From: Streptomyces sp. H27-C3
Lineage (GTDB): Bacteria; Actinomycetota; Actinomycetes; Streptomycetales; Streptomycetaceae
Length of the DNA stretch: 64,000 bases
NCBI RefSeq assembly: GCF_030063415.1
Contig: NZ_JASITA010000006.1
Span: forward strand, 178,610-242,609
Direction of reading: 5' to 3'
Positions 1 to 8,548 of the stretch are shown here, piece after piece. Positions within the stretch are counted from its first letter, which is position 1. The number at the start of each line of letters is the position of its first letter. Under the pieces are notes generated by a model. It saw only the letters and a list, made by a program, of their open reading frames with translations, did not search any database and was not told the origin of the DNA. The translations under genes and the position numbers were made by a program.

Positions 1-1057
1 CCGGGAAATGCTGTTCAAGTACTCCATCCCGGAGGTGACGCTCGCCGCCGCCGAGAACACCACCAACCTCCTCGGCCTCGGCTACACCGGCTTCGTCGGC
101 GCGGGCTCGGTCGCGGGCATCGACATGGCCCTGCGCCGCGCCGTCGACTCCGGACGGCTGCTCGGCCCCCGGATCACCCCGTGCAGCCGGGACCTGATGG
201 TGTCCGGGCCGCCCGAGCGGCGTAACCCGGAGGTCAAGAAGCGCATCCCCACGGACCTGATGCGGCTGGCCGACACCCCCGAGGAGATGGCCGCGTACGT
301 CGCCGGGGAGATCGCCCAGGGCGCGGAGATCGTCAAGGTCTTCTCCTCCGGCGACGACACCTTCCCCAACGGCCGCTCCCACGAACTGCTCTTCACCGCA
401 AAGGAGTTGGTGATCGCCACCCGGACGGCGCACGAGCACGGCGCCCGGGTACGGGCCCACTCGCGCGGCCTCGCCGGGATCCGCAACGCCATCGCCGCAG
501 GAGTCGACGTCATCGACCACGCCACCTACGCCGACGACGCGGCGCTCGACGCCATCGCCGAACGCGGGATCTTCGTCGTACCGAGCCTCTACCAACCGCA
601 CATGCTGCTGACCACCGGCGGCGAGCACGGCAAGACCCCGGAGTACCTGGAGACGCTGGAGTTCGAGGCGGAGGTCGCGAACACGCTGCGGATCCTGCCG
701 CTCATGGTGGAGCTGGGCATCCCGGTCGTGGCCGGGGACGACTTCGGCTTCGCCTGGACCCCGCACGGCACGTACGCCAAGGAGCTTGAGCTCTACGTGA
801 CCATGGCGGGAATCCCCGCCCCGACCGTCCTGACCTGGGCCACCGCCAACGGCGCGCGGCTCGCGGGGCGCGGGGACGAGGCCGGGACCGTACAGCCGGG
901 GCGGCTCGCCGACCTCGTGGTGACCGACGGCGACCCCGCCGAGGACATCTCGGTGCTCAGCCGCCCCGGCGCCATCGAACTGGTGCTGCTCGGCGGCGCG
1001 ACCGTCGCGGGCAGCACCGGGCCCTACCTTCCCCGTGTCACGGCAGGAGCCGCGTGA
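1..1057 (+). CDS. Amidohydrolase family protein, 5' end outside window
   Basis: Metal-dependent hydrolase of the imidazolonepropionase/prolidase-like amidohydrolase superfamily; the substrate cannot be read from sequence. The reading frame is open to the left edge, so the N-terminal metal-binding HxH is probably outside. Counting from the first in-frame ATG (nt 8), I see a candidate bridging lysine in AEIVKVFSSG (Lys110), metal-ligand histidines in RAHS (His151) and IDHA (His171), and an active-site aspartate in VVAGDDFGF (about 244). The C-terminus has the composite beta-sandwich end seen in this superfamily (GRLADLVVTDGDP). Its stop overlaps the following MFS gene, so the two are translationally coupled. 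It may hydrolyse an amide or dipeptide linked to the downstream cluster, but it could also belong to a preceding operon. Confidence 0.8.
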   Translation, partial: REMLFKYSIPEVTLAAAENTTNLLGLGYTGFVGAGSVAGIDMALRRAVDSGRLLGPRITPCSRDLMVSGPPERRNPEVKKRIPTDLMRLADTPEEMAAYVAGEIAQGAEIVKVFSSGDDTFPNGRSHELLFTAKELVIATRTAHEHGARVRAHSRGLAGIRNAIAAGVDVIDHATYADDAALDAIAERGIFVVPSLYQPHMLLTTGGEHGKTPEYLETLEFEAEVANTLRILPLMVELGIPVVAGDDFGFAWTPHGTYAKELELYVTMAGIPAPTVLTWATANGARLAGRGDEAGTVQPGRLADLVVTDGDPAEDISVLSRPGAIELVLLGGATVAGSTGPYLPRVTAGAA

Positions 1058-2316
1058 TGACCCGTACGAAACCCGCCCTGCCCGTCCTTCCGGTCCTCGC
1101 GATCGGCGCCTTCGCCATCGGCACCGACACCTTCGTGGTGGCCGGGGTGCTGCCCGAGGTGGCCGGCGACCTGTCGGCGAGCCTCGCCGACGTCGGCTGG
1201 GTGAGCACCCTCTTCGCGCTCACCTACGCCGTCCTCGCTCCCGTGCTCGGCGCGCTCACCGGACGTCTGGAGCGCCGAACCGTCCTGGTGATCTCCCTGC
1301 TGGTCTTCGCCCTGGGCAACGCCGCGTCCGCCCTCGCCCCCGGCCTCGGCGAGCTGCTCGCCGCCCGGGTCGCGACCGCGGCGGGCGCCGCCCTCTACAT
1401 CCCCGCGGCCTCCGCGTCCGCCGCCGCCCTGTCGGCGCCCGAACGGCGCGGCCGGGCCATGGCCGTGGTCCTCGGCGGGCTCTCCGCCGCGACGGTCGTG
1501 GGAGTGCCGTTCGGTACCTGGATGGCCGCGGACCTGGGCTGGCGGGCCACCTTCTGGCTGCTCACCGGGCTCGGTGTGCTGTGCGTCGCCGCCGTGGCCG
1601 GGGGGCTGCCCCAGGTACGGCTGCCGGCCGCGCCCGGACTGGCCGCGAGGCTGGCTCCGGTGCGGGACCTGCGGGTCCTGTTCACCGTGCTCACCACGCT
1701 GCTGTTCATGACGGGCGGCTACCTCGCCCTCACCTACATCGGCGCGGTCCTCGCCCCGGTGACCGGCGGCGACGGCAGCGAACTGGCCCTGCTGCTCCTG
1801 GTATTCGGCGTGCTGGCCGTCGCCGGCACGCTCCTCGGAGGCAGGGCCACCGACCGCTGGGGCGCGACGCCCGTCCTGCTCGCGTCGGTCGCGGGGCTCG
1901 CCGCCGTCCTCGTGACGCTGCCGCTGACCCGCGACCGGACGCTGACCGCGGCCGTGGCGATGGCGGCCTGGGGCATCACCGCGATGGCGACCCAAACCCC
2001 GCAGCAGTACCGTCTGTTCGCGATCGCACCCACCTCGGGGCCGCTGCTCCTCTCGCTGAACTCCTCGGCCACCTTCGCCGGGATCTCGCTCGGCGGCTTC
2101 ATCGGCGGCCGGGTGATCGGCGACGGCGGCGCGGGCGAAGTCGACCTGCTGGGCCCACTGGGCGCGGGCCTCGCGGCCCTGGCCCTGGTGACGGCGCTCA
2201 TCGGCGTACGGGTGAAACCACGCGACCGGGGGATCGAAGCCGACGCCGGATCGGCGGCTGGACCGGCGCCCGGGCCGGGTGGAGCGTCCGCCGAACCGGC
2301 GGGCAAGCGGGGCTGA
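1054..2316 (+). CDS. MFS drug-efflux transporter (DHA1-like, 12 TM)
   Basis: Proton-coupled efflux pump of the major facilitator superfamily in the cytoplasmic membrane. About 12 hydrophobic segments are visible, with the short charged loop ALTGRLERRTVL after TM2 that matches the MFS loop 2-3 signature. Overall it resembles chloramphenicol/arabinose-efflux-like DHA1 pumps. Length of 420 aa is normal. The GTG start at 1054 overlaps the stop of the amidohydrolase; an ATG follows immediately at 1057. The C-terminal tail is Gly/Ala/Pro-rich and probably cytoplasmic. As one of two MFS genes in the same run, it is a candidate exporter or resistance pump for the product of the 2.7-10.5 kb genes. The substrate is unknown. 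Confidence 0.85.
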   Translation: MMTRTKPALPVLPVLAIGAFAIGTDTFVVAGVLPEVAGDLSASLADVGWVSTLFALTYAVLAPVLGALTGRLERRTVLVISLLVFALGNAASALAPGLGELLAARVATAAGAALYIPAASASAAALSAPERRGRAMAVVLGGLSAATVVGVPFGTWMAADLGWRATFWLLTGLGVLCVAAVAGGLPQVRLPAAPGLAARLAPVRDLRVLFTVLTTLLFMTGGYLALTYIGAVLAPVTGGDGSELALLLLVFGVLAVAGTLLGGRATDRWGATPVLLASVAGLAAVLVTLPLTRDRTLTAAVAMAAWGITAMATQTPQQYRLFAIAPTSGPLLLSLNSSATFAGISLGGFIGGRVIGDGGAGEVDLLGPLGAGLAALALVTALIGVRVKPRDRGIEADAGSAAGPAPGPGGASAEPAGKRG

Positions 2317-2677
2317 CCGGGCGGTGAGTCCGACCGGGCGGGGCCGGCCGGACGGGCGGGCGGGGCTGCACGGGTAGGCGGGCTGACCGGACAGCGGTCG
2401 GGTACGGGCGGGATCGGCCACCCGGCACACGCCAAGTGGCCTCCCGGAATTGCCGGGAATTGGCCACAGCCGGGGACCCGCCGTCTCCCTACTGTCAGAC
2501 ACGTCATCAGCGGTGCTCGGATCGCGGCCTTCGGATCACGGTCCCAGGGGTCAGGGGCCTCGGATCACGGTCCTCGGATCAGGGCCGCGGATCCCGGATC
2601 GCAGATCACGGACCCACCGACCCACGGACCCACGGACCCACGGACCCACGGACCCACGGACAAGAAGGACCCCCTCC
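2317..2677. other. Non-coding leader with direct repeats before the B3/B4 gene
   Basis: No convincing gene lies here. The left part (2317-2410) is made of GGGCGG/GGACGG-type low-complexity sequence. From 2480 on it holds repeated motifs (see the 2532-2661 entry) and then an AAGAAGGA ribosome binding site at 2662-2669. A promoter for the biosynthetic run could lie around 2470-2520, where base composition drops slightly, but I cannot identify -10/-35 boxes with confidence. Confidence 0.5.
2532..2661. repeat. Short direct repeats ending in a 9-nt tandem array
   Basis: CGGATCACGGTCC occurs at 2532 and again at 2560, followed by related GGATC-containing segments. From about 2605 to 2661 a 9-nt unit (CACGGACCC) is repeated about six times in tandem. 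The array stops directly before the ribosome binding site of the B3/B4 gene. The function is unknown. Such an array may vary in copy number by slippage and could alter leader RNA length. Confidence 0.8.
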
Positions 2678-3448
2678 ATGGACAGCACCACCCCCGGCGC
2701 AGGCGCCCTGACGGTCACGGTCGACGAGCGGTTGTCGGAGCGCGTTCCCGGCTATGTGCTCGGCCTGATCGCCGTACCGGACATCGAGGTCGTCCGGGTC
2801 GCGGCGGCCGTGGGCGCACTGCTCACGGCTGCCGAGGACGCGCTGCACAGCAGGCGGCTCAGCAAGGCGGACGTCTCCGCGCTGCCCACGATCGCCGCCT
2901 GGCGGGACGCCTACCGGGCTGTCGACGTTAACCCCAACCGCTTTCCCTGCGCCGCCGAATCGGTGCTGCGCCGGGTGGCCAAGGGGGACAGGCTGCCGCG
3001 GATCAACTCCCTGGTGGACCTGTGCAACGCGGTGTCGCTCGGCAGCCGGCTGCCGGTCGCCTCCTGCGATGTGGGCGCCATTGAGGGGGAGCTGTCCGTA
3101 CGGCTCGCCGACGGCAGCGAGACCTACCTGCCGCTCGGCGCACCCGACGCACCGGAGCACCCCGAGCCGGGCGAGGTCGTGTACGCCGACGGCCGAGGCC
3201 GGGCGCACTCGCGGCGCTGGAACTGGCGGCAGGGCGACGTGGTCAAGACCGACCTCGGCCGCCGCAGGCTCCTGATCACCGTCGAGGCGGCGCACGAGGG
3301 CGGCAGGGACGACGTCGACGAGGCGCTCGGCCGGGTCGCGGACGCGCTCGCCGGTCTCACCGGCGAGTTCGGGCGACCGCTGGTGCTCGACCGGTCCACG
3401 CCGTCCGGGGAGCTGTTCGGCGCCCCGTCGTCCGCGACGGTCCGCTGA
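2678..3448 (+). CDS. B3/B4 tRNA-binding/editing domain protein, free-standing
   Basis: This 256-aa protein resembles the B3/B4 domain of the phenylalanyl-tRNA synthetase beta chain, which in PheRS hydrolyses Tyr mis-attached to tRNA-Phe. Family-like features are RVAKGDRLPRINSLVDLCN and the following VSLGSRLPVASCDV, which match the conserved core with its invariant NxxVDxxN-like segment, and a later GEVVYAD. No synthetase catalytic domain is present. I chose the ATG at 2678 because AAGAAGGA precedes it by 8 nt; the frame is open further upstream through repeat sequence. It sits directly before the ATP-grasp gene. Inference: it may deacylate tRNA charged with a toxic aromatic amino acid made by the neighbouring enzymes, or deliver or recognise aminoacyl-tRNA as substrate. 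The family call is fairly firm, the role speculative. Confidence 0.8.
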   Translation: MDSTTPGAGALTVTVDERLSERVPGYVLGLIAVPDIEVVRVAAAVGALLTAAEDALHSRRLSKADVSALPTIAAWRDAYRAVDVNPNRFPCAAESVLRRVAKGDRLPRINSLVDLCNAVSLGSRLPVASCDVGAIEGELSVRLADGSETYLPLGAPDAPEHPEPGEVVYADGRGRAHSRRWNWRQGDVVKTDLGRRRLLITVEAAHEGGRDDVDEALGRVADALAGLTGEFGRPLVLDRSTPSGELFGAPSSATVR

Positions 3449-3480
3449 GCCCGCACCCCCACTCGCACGAGGAGACCCGC

Positions 3481-4701
3481 ATGAACCGTTCGATCCTGGT
3501 GGTGTACCGGCCCGCCGCCGGCCGCTACACGGCGCAGTTCCGCAGTGTCGTCGAGGCCGCCACCGGTCTCGGTGTCCGGCCCGTGGTGCTGCTGCCCACC
3601 GGCTGGGAGGCGCCCGAGGCCGAGGGGCTGCCGCTCTACCACGCCGATCTGGACGACACGGCGGCCGTACGGGCCGCTGTCGACGGCATCTGCGCCGAGC
3701 ACCGCATCGAGCGGATCTTCCCGCTCTTCGAGGGCGACGTCCTGCCGGCCAGCCGCAGCCGCAGGGACCACGGGATCCCGGGTCTCACCCCGGACCAGGC
3801 GCTCAACTTCCGCGACAAGAACGTGATGCACCGCAGGGCCGAGGAGCTGGGCGTGCGGGTGGCCCGATCCTGCCGGCCCGACACGGTGACCGCGGTCGCG
3901 GAGTTCGCCGAGGAGGCCGGGTACCCGGTCGTGATCAAGCCGTACGCGGGCTGGGCCTGCGGCGACACCTACCGGGTGGACAGTCGCGAGGACCTGAACC
4001 GGGTCTGGGGAGCGATGGGCGACGACCGGCACGAGTACCGGGTCGAGGAGTTCATCCGCGGCACCGAGTTCCATGTCGACTCGCTGTTCCAGAACGGCGA
4101 GGTCGTCTTCGAGCAGCTGTCCCAGTACACGTACTCCGTCCTGGAATACCTCGACGAGCCGGGTGGCACCATCTCCCGCAAGCACAACCTGACCCCCCGC
4201 GAGCAGCGGATCCTCGACCTGAACGCCTTGGTTCTGCGCGGGTTCGGGCTGAGCACCGGTGTGGTCCACGCGGAGTTCTTCCTGCCCGAGGACGGCGGCG
4301 ACGTCGTCTTCGGCGAGGCGGGCGCGCGGGCGGGCGGCGGTTCGATCGTCCCGGCGGTCGAGGCGGGGCGCGGCATCAACCTCGCGGGCGAGTGGTGCCG
4401 CCTCGAACTCGACCAGGACCACCGGCCGGACGCCAGGCTCGGTCCGGAGATCGGCACCGAGTACCTGAGCTCAGCGAAGTACGGGCGCATCACCGCCATC
4501 ACCACGCCCGAGGAGCTGACCGCCCTCGACACGGTGCTGGACGCCGATGTGTGGAAGGGCGTGGGCGATGTGCTGGCCCCGCCGACCGCGTCCAACGACG
4601 TCCTCGGCTGGTACGTGTGCGAGGGCACCGACTTCGAGGATGTCCGGGCCCGCTTCAAGACCGTACGGGACGCGTTCCGTGTCGAGACCGAACAGGTCTG
4701 A
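3481..4701 (+). CDS. ATP-grasp ligase (amino-acid/dipeptide ligase type)
   Basis: The 406-aa protein has the ATP-grasp fold: an N-terminal pre-ATP-grasp part, then LNFRDKNVMHRRAEELGV, the ATP-binding lysine in YPVVIKPYAGWACG, the EEFIRGTEFHVDS strand with hinge glutamates, and the metal-binding end VVHAEFFL...VVFGEAGARAGGG. The EAGARAGGG segment stands where the family has an E-x-N/G-x-R-x-GG signature. Enzymes of this type join a carboxylate to an amine via an acyl phosphate, for example BacD dipeptide ligase and carnosine synthase. Start ATG 3481 follows AGGAGA. It lies between the B3/B4 gene and the second MFS gene, an arrangement like bacD-bacE in bacilysin loci. The substrates are unknown. 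Confidence 0.85.
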   Translation: MNRSILVVYRPAAGRYTAQFRSVVEAATGLGVRPVVLLPTGWEAPEAEGLPLYHADLDDTAAVRAAVDGICAEHRIERIFPLFEGDVLPASRSRRDHGIPGLTPDQALNFRDKNVMHRRAEELGVRVARSCRPDTVTAVAEFAEEAGYPVVIKPYAGWACGDTYRVDSREDLNRVWGAMGDDRHEYRVEEFIRGTEFHVDSLFQNGEVVFEQLSQYTYSVLEYLDEPGGTISRKHNLTPREQRILDLNALVLRGFGLSTGVVHAEFFLPEDGGDVVFGEAGARAGGGSIVPAVEAGRGINLAGEWCRLELDQDHRPDARLGPEIGTEYLSSAKYGRITAITTPEELTALDTVLDADVWKGVGDVLAPPTASNDVLGWYVCEGTDFEDVRARFKTVRDAFRVETEQV

Positions 4702-4727
4702 CGATCTCTCAGAGAGGGGGCCGAGCC

Positions 4728-5966
4728 ATGTGGCTGACCCGGTTCAAAGAACTGCCGCTTGCGCTGCGCGTGCTCTTCCTCGCGTCGTTCGTCAACCGTG
4801 CGGGCATGTTCGTCTTCCCGCTGCTCGCCGTGTACTTGGTGCGCGGCGAGGGCCTCACGCCAGGTGAGGCCGGACTGCTGATCTCCGTCGGCAGTACGGG
4901 CCTGCTCGTCGGCAGCCTGCTCAGCGGCCCGCTCTGCGACCTGCGCGGCCGACGCACCGCGCTGCTGACGGCGCTCCTGCTGAACGCCGCGGGCTATCTG
5001 GGACTCGCGGTCTTCGACGGGCCGCCGTGGACGTACGCGGGACTGCTGTTCATCGCGCTGGTCGGCATGGGCATGTTCAGCCCCGCGTCCAACACCCTGG
5101 TCGCCGACCTGACCACCCCCGAACAGCGCCCCTTCGCGTACACGATCAGCTACGTCGGCAACAACCTGGGCATGGGCGTCGGCCCGCTGCTCGGCGGCGT
5201 CGCGGCGGCGTACTCGTACCAGGTCATGTTCGCGGGGAACATCCTCGCTGGGCTGGCCTGCGCGGCGATGATCGTGATCTGGGTGCCGCGCGACCGGCGC
5301 GGCGGCGCGGGCGGGCGCAAGGACAAGGGCCGCACGGGATCCCTGGGCCACGGTCATGTGCTGCTGATCGTCCTGGTCTCCTTCTTCTACGTCGCCCCGC
5401 TGATCGGCCTTGAGTACGCGCTGCCGCTGGCGGTCACGACGGTGCTCGGCGAGTCCGCGGGCCTGGTCGGCGCCGTCTACACGATCAACAGCATCGTCGT
5501 GGTCAGCCTGGGACTGCTCCTGGAGAAGCACATCAGGGCGTACGGGACCAAGATGCTGCTGCTGGTCGCCGGTCTGCTGTGGGCGCTGGGCCTGGCCGTG
5601 ATCGCCTTCGCCTTCTCGCTGCCCGCCATCCTGCTGTCCACCGTCGTATGGACGCTCGGCGAGATCATCGTGTCCGTCGTCGTGCCCACGTACATCGCCG
5701 ACCATGTCGACGAGCGCCGCGTCGGCAGCTTCATGGCACTCAACGGCTTTGTCCTCGGCCTCGCCCGGCTCGTCGTGCCCGTCGGGCTCGGCGTCATCTG
5801 GACGGCCCACGGCCACGAGCCCGTCTTCCTCACGCTTCTCGCCGCTCCGCTGGTCGGCATGGCCGCGTTCGCGCTGCTGCGCATCAAGCCGTCGGCCGCC
5901 ACACCCGCAGCGGAGCCCCCGGACGTCACCGTCCCGGCGGCCGATGCCGTCCGCCAGACCAACTAG
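4728..5966 (+). CDS. MFS transporter, second exporter of the cluster
   Basis: A 412-aa cytoplasmic-membrane transporter with about 12 predicted helices. The loop after TM2 reads [14 protein letters not shown], the classical MFS G-x-x-x-D-R-x-G-R-R-like motif. A charged central loop ([15 protein letters not shown]) separates the two halves. I chose ATG 4728 because AGAGAGGGGG lies just upstream; the frame is open earlier but overlaps the ATP-grasp gene. Position directly after an ATP-grasp ligase suggests export and self-resistance for the ligated product, like BacE in bacilysin producers. That functional link is inference. Confidence 0.85.
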   Translation: MWLTRFKELPLALRVLFLASFVNRAGMFVFPLLAVYLVRGEGLTPGEAGLLISVGSTGLLVGSLLSGPLCDLRGRRTALLTALLLNAAGYLGLAVFDGPPWTYAGLLFIALVGMGMFSPASNTLVADLTTPEQRPFAYTISYVGNNLGMGVGPLLGGVAAAYSYQVMFAGNILAGLACAAMIVIWVPRDRRGGAGGRKDKGRTGSLGHGHVLLIVLVSFFYVAPLIGLEYALPLAVTTVLGESAGLVGAVYTINSIVVVSLGLLLEKHIRAYGTKMLLLVAGLLWALGLAVIAFAFSLPAILLSTVVWTLGEIIVSVVVPTYIADHVDERRVGSFMALNGFVLGLARLVVPVGLGVIWTAHGHEPVFLTLLAAPLVGMAAFALLRIKPSAATPAAEPPDVTVPAADAVRQTN

Positions 5967-6042
5967 CCACTTCCGCCCTCACAACCAACTGGCCACTTCT
6001 GTCCGCACGTTCACCGCACCGCACCCACCACAGAGAGCGCTC

Positions 6043-7347
6043 ATGTCCCAGACGAAGTTCCTGCTGTCCGAAGACCGCCTCCCCACCACCTGGTACAACG
6101 TGGTCGCGGACCTGCCCAAGCCGCTGGAGCCGATGCTGCACCCCGGCACCCGCGACCCGATCACCCCGGCGGACCTGGAGCCGCTGTTCCCGCCGGAGCT
6201 GATAGCCCAGGAGTTCTCCACCGCCGCGACCGTGGACATTCCCGGCGCCGTACTCGACGTGTACAAGCAGTGGCGCCCGAGCCCGCTGGTCCGGGCCCGC
6301 CGCCTGGAGAAGGCCCTGGACACTCCGGCCCGTATCTACTTCAAGAATGAGGGCGTCAGCCCGGCCGGCAGCCACAAGCCCAACACGGCCATCCCGCAGG
6401 CGTATTACAACAAGCAGGCTGGTGTGGAGCGGCTCACCACCGAGACCGGCGCGGGCCAGTGGGGCAGCTCCCTCGCGCTGGCCTGCCAGTACTTCGGCCT
6501 CGTCTGCGAGGTCTACATGGTCAAGGTGAGCTACCAGCAAAAGCCCTACCGCCGGGGCCTCATGGAGACCTTCGGGGCGAGCGTCACCGCCAGCCCCAGC
6601 GAACTCACCGCCGCCGGCCGGGCCGCGCTCGCCGCCGACCCGAACTCGCCCGGCAGCCTGGGCCTGGCCATCTCCGAGGCGGTGGAGGCGGCGGTGAGCA
6701 GCAACGGCACCGCCAAGTACGCGCTCGGCTCGGTCCTCAACCATGTGCTGATGCACCAGACCATCATTGGCCAGGAGGCCCAGCTCCAAATGGAGTTGGC
6801 CGAGGACTACCCGGACATCCTGATCGGCGCCGCCGGTGGCGGCTCCAACTTCGGCGGGCTCGCCCTGCCCTTCCTGGGCGAGCAGCTGCGCGGCGGACGC
6901 AAGGTCCGTGCCATCGCCGTCGAGCCCGCGTCCTGCCCGACGCTGACCGAGGGCAAGTTCGAGTATGACTTCGGTGACACCGCGGGCCTGACCCCGCTCA
7001 CCAAGATGCACACCCTCGGCCACGACTTCGTACCGCCGAGCATCCACGCGGGCGGGCTGCGTTACCACGGCATGTCGCCGATCATCAGCGCGCTGAAGGA
7101 CCTCGACTACCTGGAGGCCCGCGCCGTACCGCAGACCGCGTGCTTCGAGGCCGGAGTGACCTTCGCCCGCCACGAGGGCATCGTGCCGGCGCCGGAGTCG
7201 ACGCACGCGGTGCGCGTCGCCATCGACGAGGCGCTGGCCTGCAAGGAGTCCGGCGAGGCGAAGAGCATCGTGTTCTCGCTCTCCGGGCACGGCCACTTCG
7301 ACATGCAGGCGTACATCGACTACTTCGCAGGGAAGCTCAAGGACTGA
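6043..7347 (+). CDS. TrpB-like PLP-dependent beta-synthase (TrpB2 type)
   Basis: This is a 434-aa fold-type II PLP enzyme of the TrpB2 branch of tryptophan synthase beta chains. The PLP lysine is in [11 protein letters not shown], the substrate-carboxylate loop in [15 protein letters not shown], and the phosphate-binding glycine loop in [11 protein letters not shown]. Length and the extra N-terminal region ([19 protein letters not shown]) fit TrpB2 (about 420-450 aa) rather than canonical TrpB (about 400). TrpB2 enzymes condense serine or phosphoserine with indole or other nucleophiles. No trpA or other trp gene is near, so ordinary tryptophan synthesis is unlikely. I infer beta-substitution of serine with a cluster-made nucleophile. 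Start ATG 6043 follows AGAGAGC. Confidence 0.88.
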   Translation: MSQTKFLLSEDRLPTTWYNVVADLPKPLEPMLHPGTRDPITPADLEPLFPPELIAQEFSTAATVDIPGAVLDVYKQWRPSPLVRARRLEKALDTPARIYFKNEGVSPAGSHKPNTAIPQAYYNKQAGVERLTTETGAGQWGSSLALACQYFGLVCEVYMVKVSYQQKPYRRGLMETFGASVTASPSELTAAGRAALAADPNSPGSLGLAISEAVEAAVSSNGTAKYALGSVLNHVLMHQTIIGQEAQLQMELAEDYPDILIGAAGGGSNFGGLALPFLGEQLRGGRKVRAIAVEPASCPTLTEGKFEYDFGDTAGLTPLTKMHTLGHDFVPPSIHAGGLRYHGMSPIISALKDLDYLEARAVPQTACFEAGVTFARHEGIVPAPESTHAVRVAIDEALACKESGEAKSIVFSLSGHGHFDMQAYIDYFAGKLKD

Positions 7348-7361
7348 GCGGTACGGGGGGA

Positions 7362-7386
7362 GGGGCGGGCCGTGGGGGCCCGCCCC
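7362..7386 (+). terminator. Hairpin between trpB2-like and flavoprotein genes
   Basis: GGGGCGGGCC at 7362-7371 pairs perfectly with GGCCCGCCCC at 7377-7386 around a 5-nt loop. No U-tract follows, so this may be a partial terminator, a transcript-stabilising stem or an attenuator that splits the run into two expression units. The next gene starts 29 nt later. Confidence 0.6.
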
Positions 7387-7414
7387 TGAACGATATTGAC
7401 TTTGGGGGAAGTTC

Positions 7415-8086
7415 ATGCAGGACACGCAAGGAGTACGGCCGGTCATCCTCGGCATATCGGGGTCGGAGAGAGCCGGCGGCAACACGGATCTCGCACTGGA
7501 CCACGCGGGCGACCTGGTGCGGGAGCGGGGGGCCGTGTTCCGCACGATCCATCTGCGCGACCACCGCATCTCGCCGTGCAGCCCGTGCGGCGACTGCAAC
7601 GCGCGGACCAGTCCGTGCGAGCTGAAGGACGACATGCCCGCCATCGTCGAGGAGATGAAGCGCGCCGACGGCATCATCTACGCCGTGCCGGTGCACGGCT
7701 TCGGCCTGGCCCACCTCATGCAGATCTTCATCGAGCGGGCGGGCGTGGGCTTTCTGCGCTTCGACCGTCCGCTGGCCAATAAGGTCGGCGGGATCATCGT
7801 CACCAGCCGACGCTACAGCGACGCCTCCGTGCACAACCAGCTCGTCGACAACCTGTTGCTCAACCGGATGATCCTGGTCGGCAGCGGATTTCCCGCCCTG
7901 CTGCGCAACTCCGCCAAGGAGCCGGGCCTGACCGACGTCGAGGGCCTGGACGCCCTGGAGCGGATGACGCATCGGATGATCGACATGACACTGCTGCTGC
8001 GCAGGCACCAGGCGGCGACCGGGGAGCCGGTGCTGCTGCCGGACGACCGCAACGAGCGGGTCGCACGGGCCCATTCGATGACTTGA
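7415..8086 (+). CDS. Iron-sulfur flavoprotein / NAD(P)H-dependent FMN reductase
   Basis: A 223-aa flavodoxin-fold protein. The FMN phosphate loop is GISGSERAGGNTD (residues 13-25). A compact cysteine cluster follows, Cys55-x2-Cys58-x2-Cys61-x6-Cys68, matching the spacing reported for Isf-type iron-sulfur flavoproteins that carry a [4Fe-4S] cluster. The next segment AVPVHGFGLAHLMQIFIER fits the FMN-ring-binding loop of NADPH-dependent FMN reductases. It probably moves electrons from NAD(P)H or ferredoxin to a substrate or flavin partner. In this cluster it may reduce a dienyl/aromatic intermediate or the product of the TrpB2-like enzyme. Start ATG 7415 follows GGGGGAAG. It is same-strand with the cupin, chorismate-mutase and UbiD genes. 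Confidence 0.82.
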   Translation: MQDTQGVRPVILGISGSERAGGNTDLALDHAGDLVRERGAVFRTIHLRDHRISPCSPCGDCNARTSPCELKDDMPAIVEEMKRADGIIYAVPVHGFGLAHLMQIFIERAGVGFLRFDRPLANKVGGIIVTSRRYSDASVHNQLVDNLLLNRMILVGSGFPALLRNSAKEPGLTDVEGLDALERMTHRMIDMTLLLRRHQAATGEPVLLPDDRNERVARAHSMT

Positions 8087-8200
8087 GAGCTACCTGACTT
8101 GAGACCTAGCTGACCAGCCCGGACCGGACCGGACCAGCCCGGACCGGTCCAGTCAGATCCGACATCTATCACTGACATCCGTCAAAGGAGAGCTCTGCTC

Positions 8201-8548
8201 ATGACCGCCACCACGACCCCCGCCCTCGTCGGAATCGACTTCGACGCCATCCCCTGGGAGAAGTGGCACAAGCCCGGTGCCGACGGGCGGGTGAAGATCG
8301 CGTACACCGGTGGTCTGCGCGTACGGCTGATGGAGCTGCCCGCGGGCTTCAACGAGGAGCACTGGTGCGAGCGCGGCCACCAGGGCTATGTGCTCCAGGG
8401 CGAGTTCACCATCCACTTCGACAACCGCTCGGTGCCCTGCCGTCCTGGGATGGGCTTTGTGATCCCCGGTGACGAGCGGCACCGCTCGCAGGGATCCGAT
8501 AGCGAGCCGACCATCGTGTACGTCGTCGACCAGGTGCCCGAGGCATGA
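8201..8548 (+). CDS. Small single-domain cupin
   Basis: A 115-aa cupin beta-barrel. Motif 1 is represented by GFNEEHWCERGHQGYVLQGE (Glu/His ligands, then the conserved YVLxGE) and motif 2 by PGMGFVIPGDERHRS (PxG...P.x.H). The metal site therefore looks intact. Cupins act as dioxygenases, isomerases or binding proteins; single-domain ones of this size are often isomerases or dehydratase-like. In bacilysin synthesis the cupin BacB isomerises a dihydro-hydroxyphenylpyruvate, so this position next to chorismate chemistry is suggestive, but BacB is a double cupin. ATG 8201 follows AAAGGAGAG. Its stop overlaps the next gene start (ATGA), indicating translational coupling. Confidence 0.82.
   Translation: MTATTTPALVGIDFDAIPWEKWHKPGADGRVKIAYTGGLRVRLMELPAGFNEEHWCERGHQGYVLQGEFTIHFDNRSVPCRPGMGFVIPGDERHRSQGSDSEPTIVYVVDQVPEA

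Noticed and set aside
1024..2502. Very long antisense reading frames opposite MFS, ATP-grasp, TrpB2 and UbiD genes
   Set aside because: They lack family motifs and ribosome binding sites, and their third positions mirror the codon bias of the sense gene. They are byproducts of high G+C.
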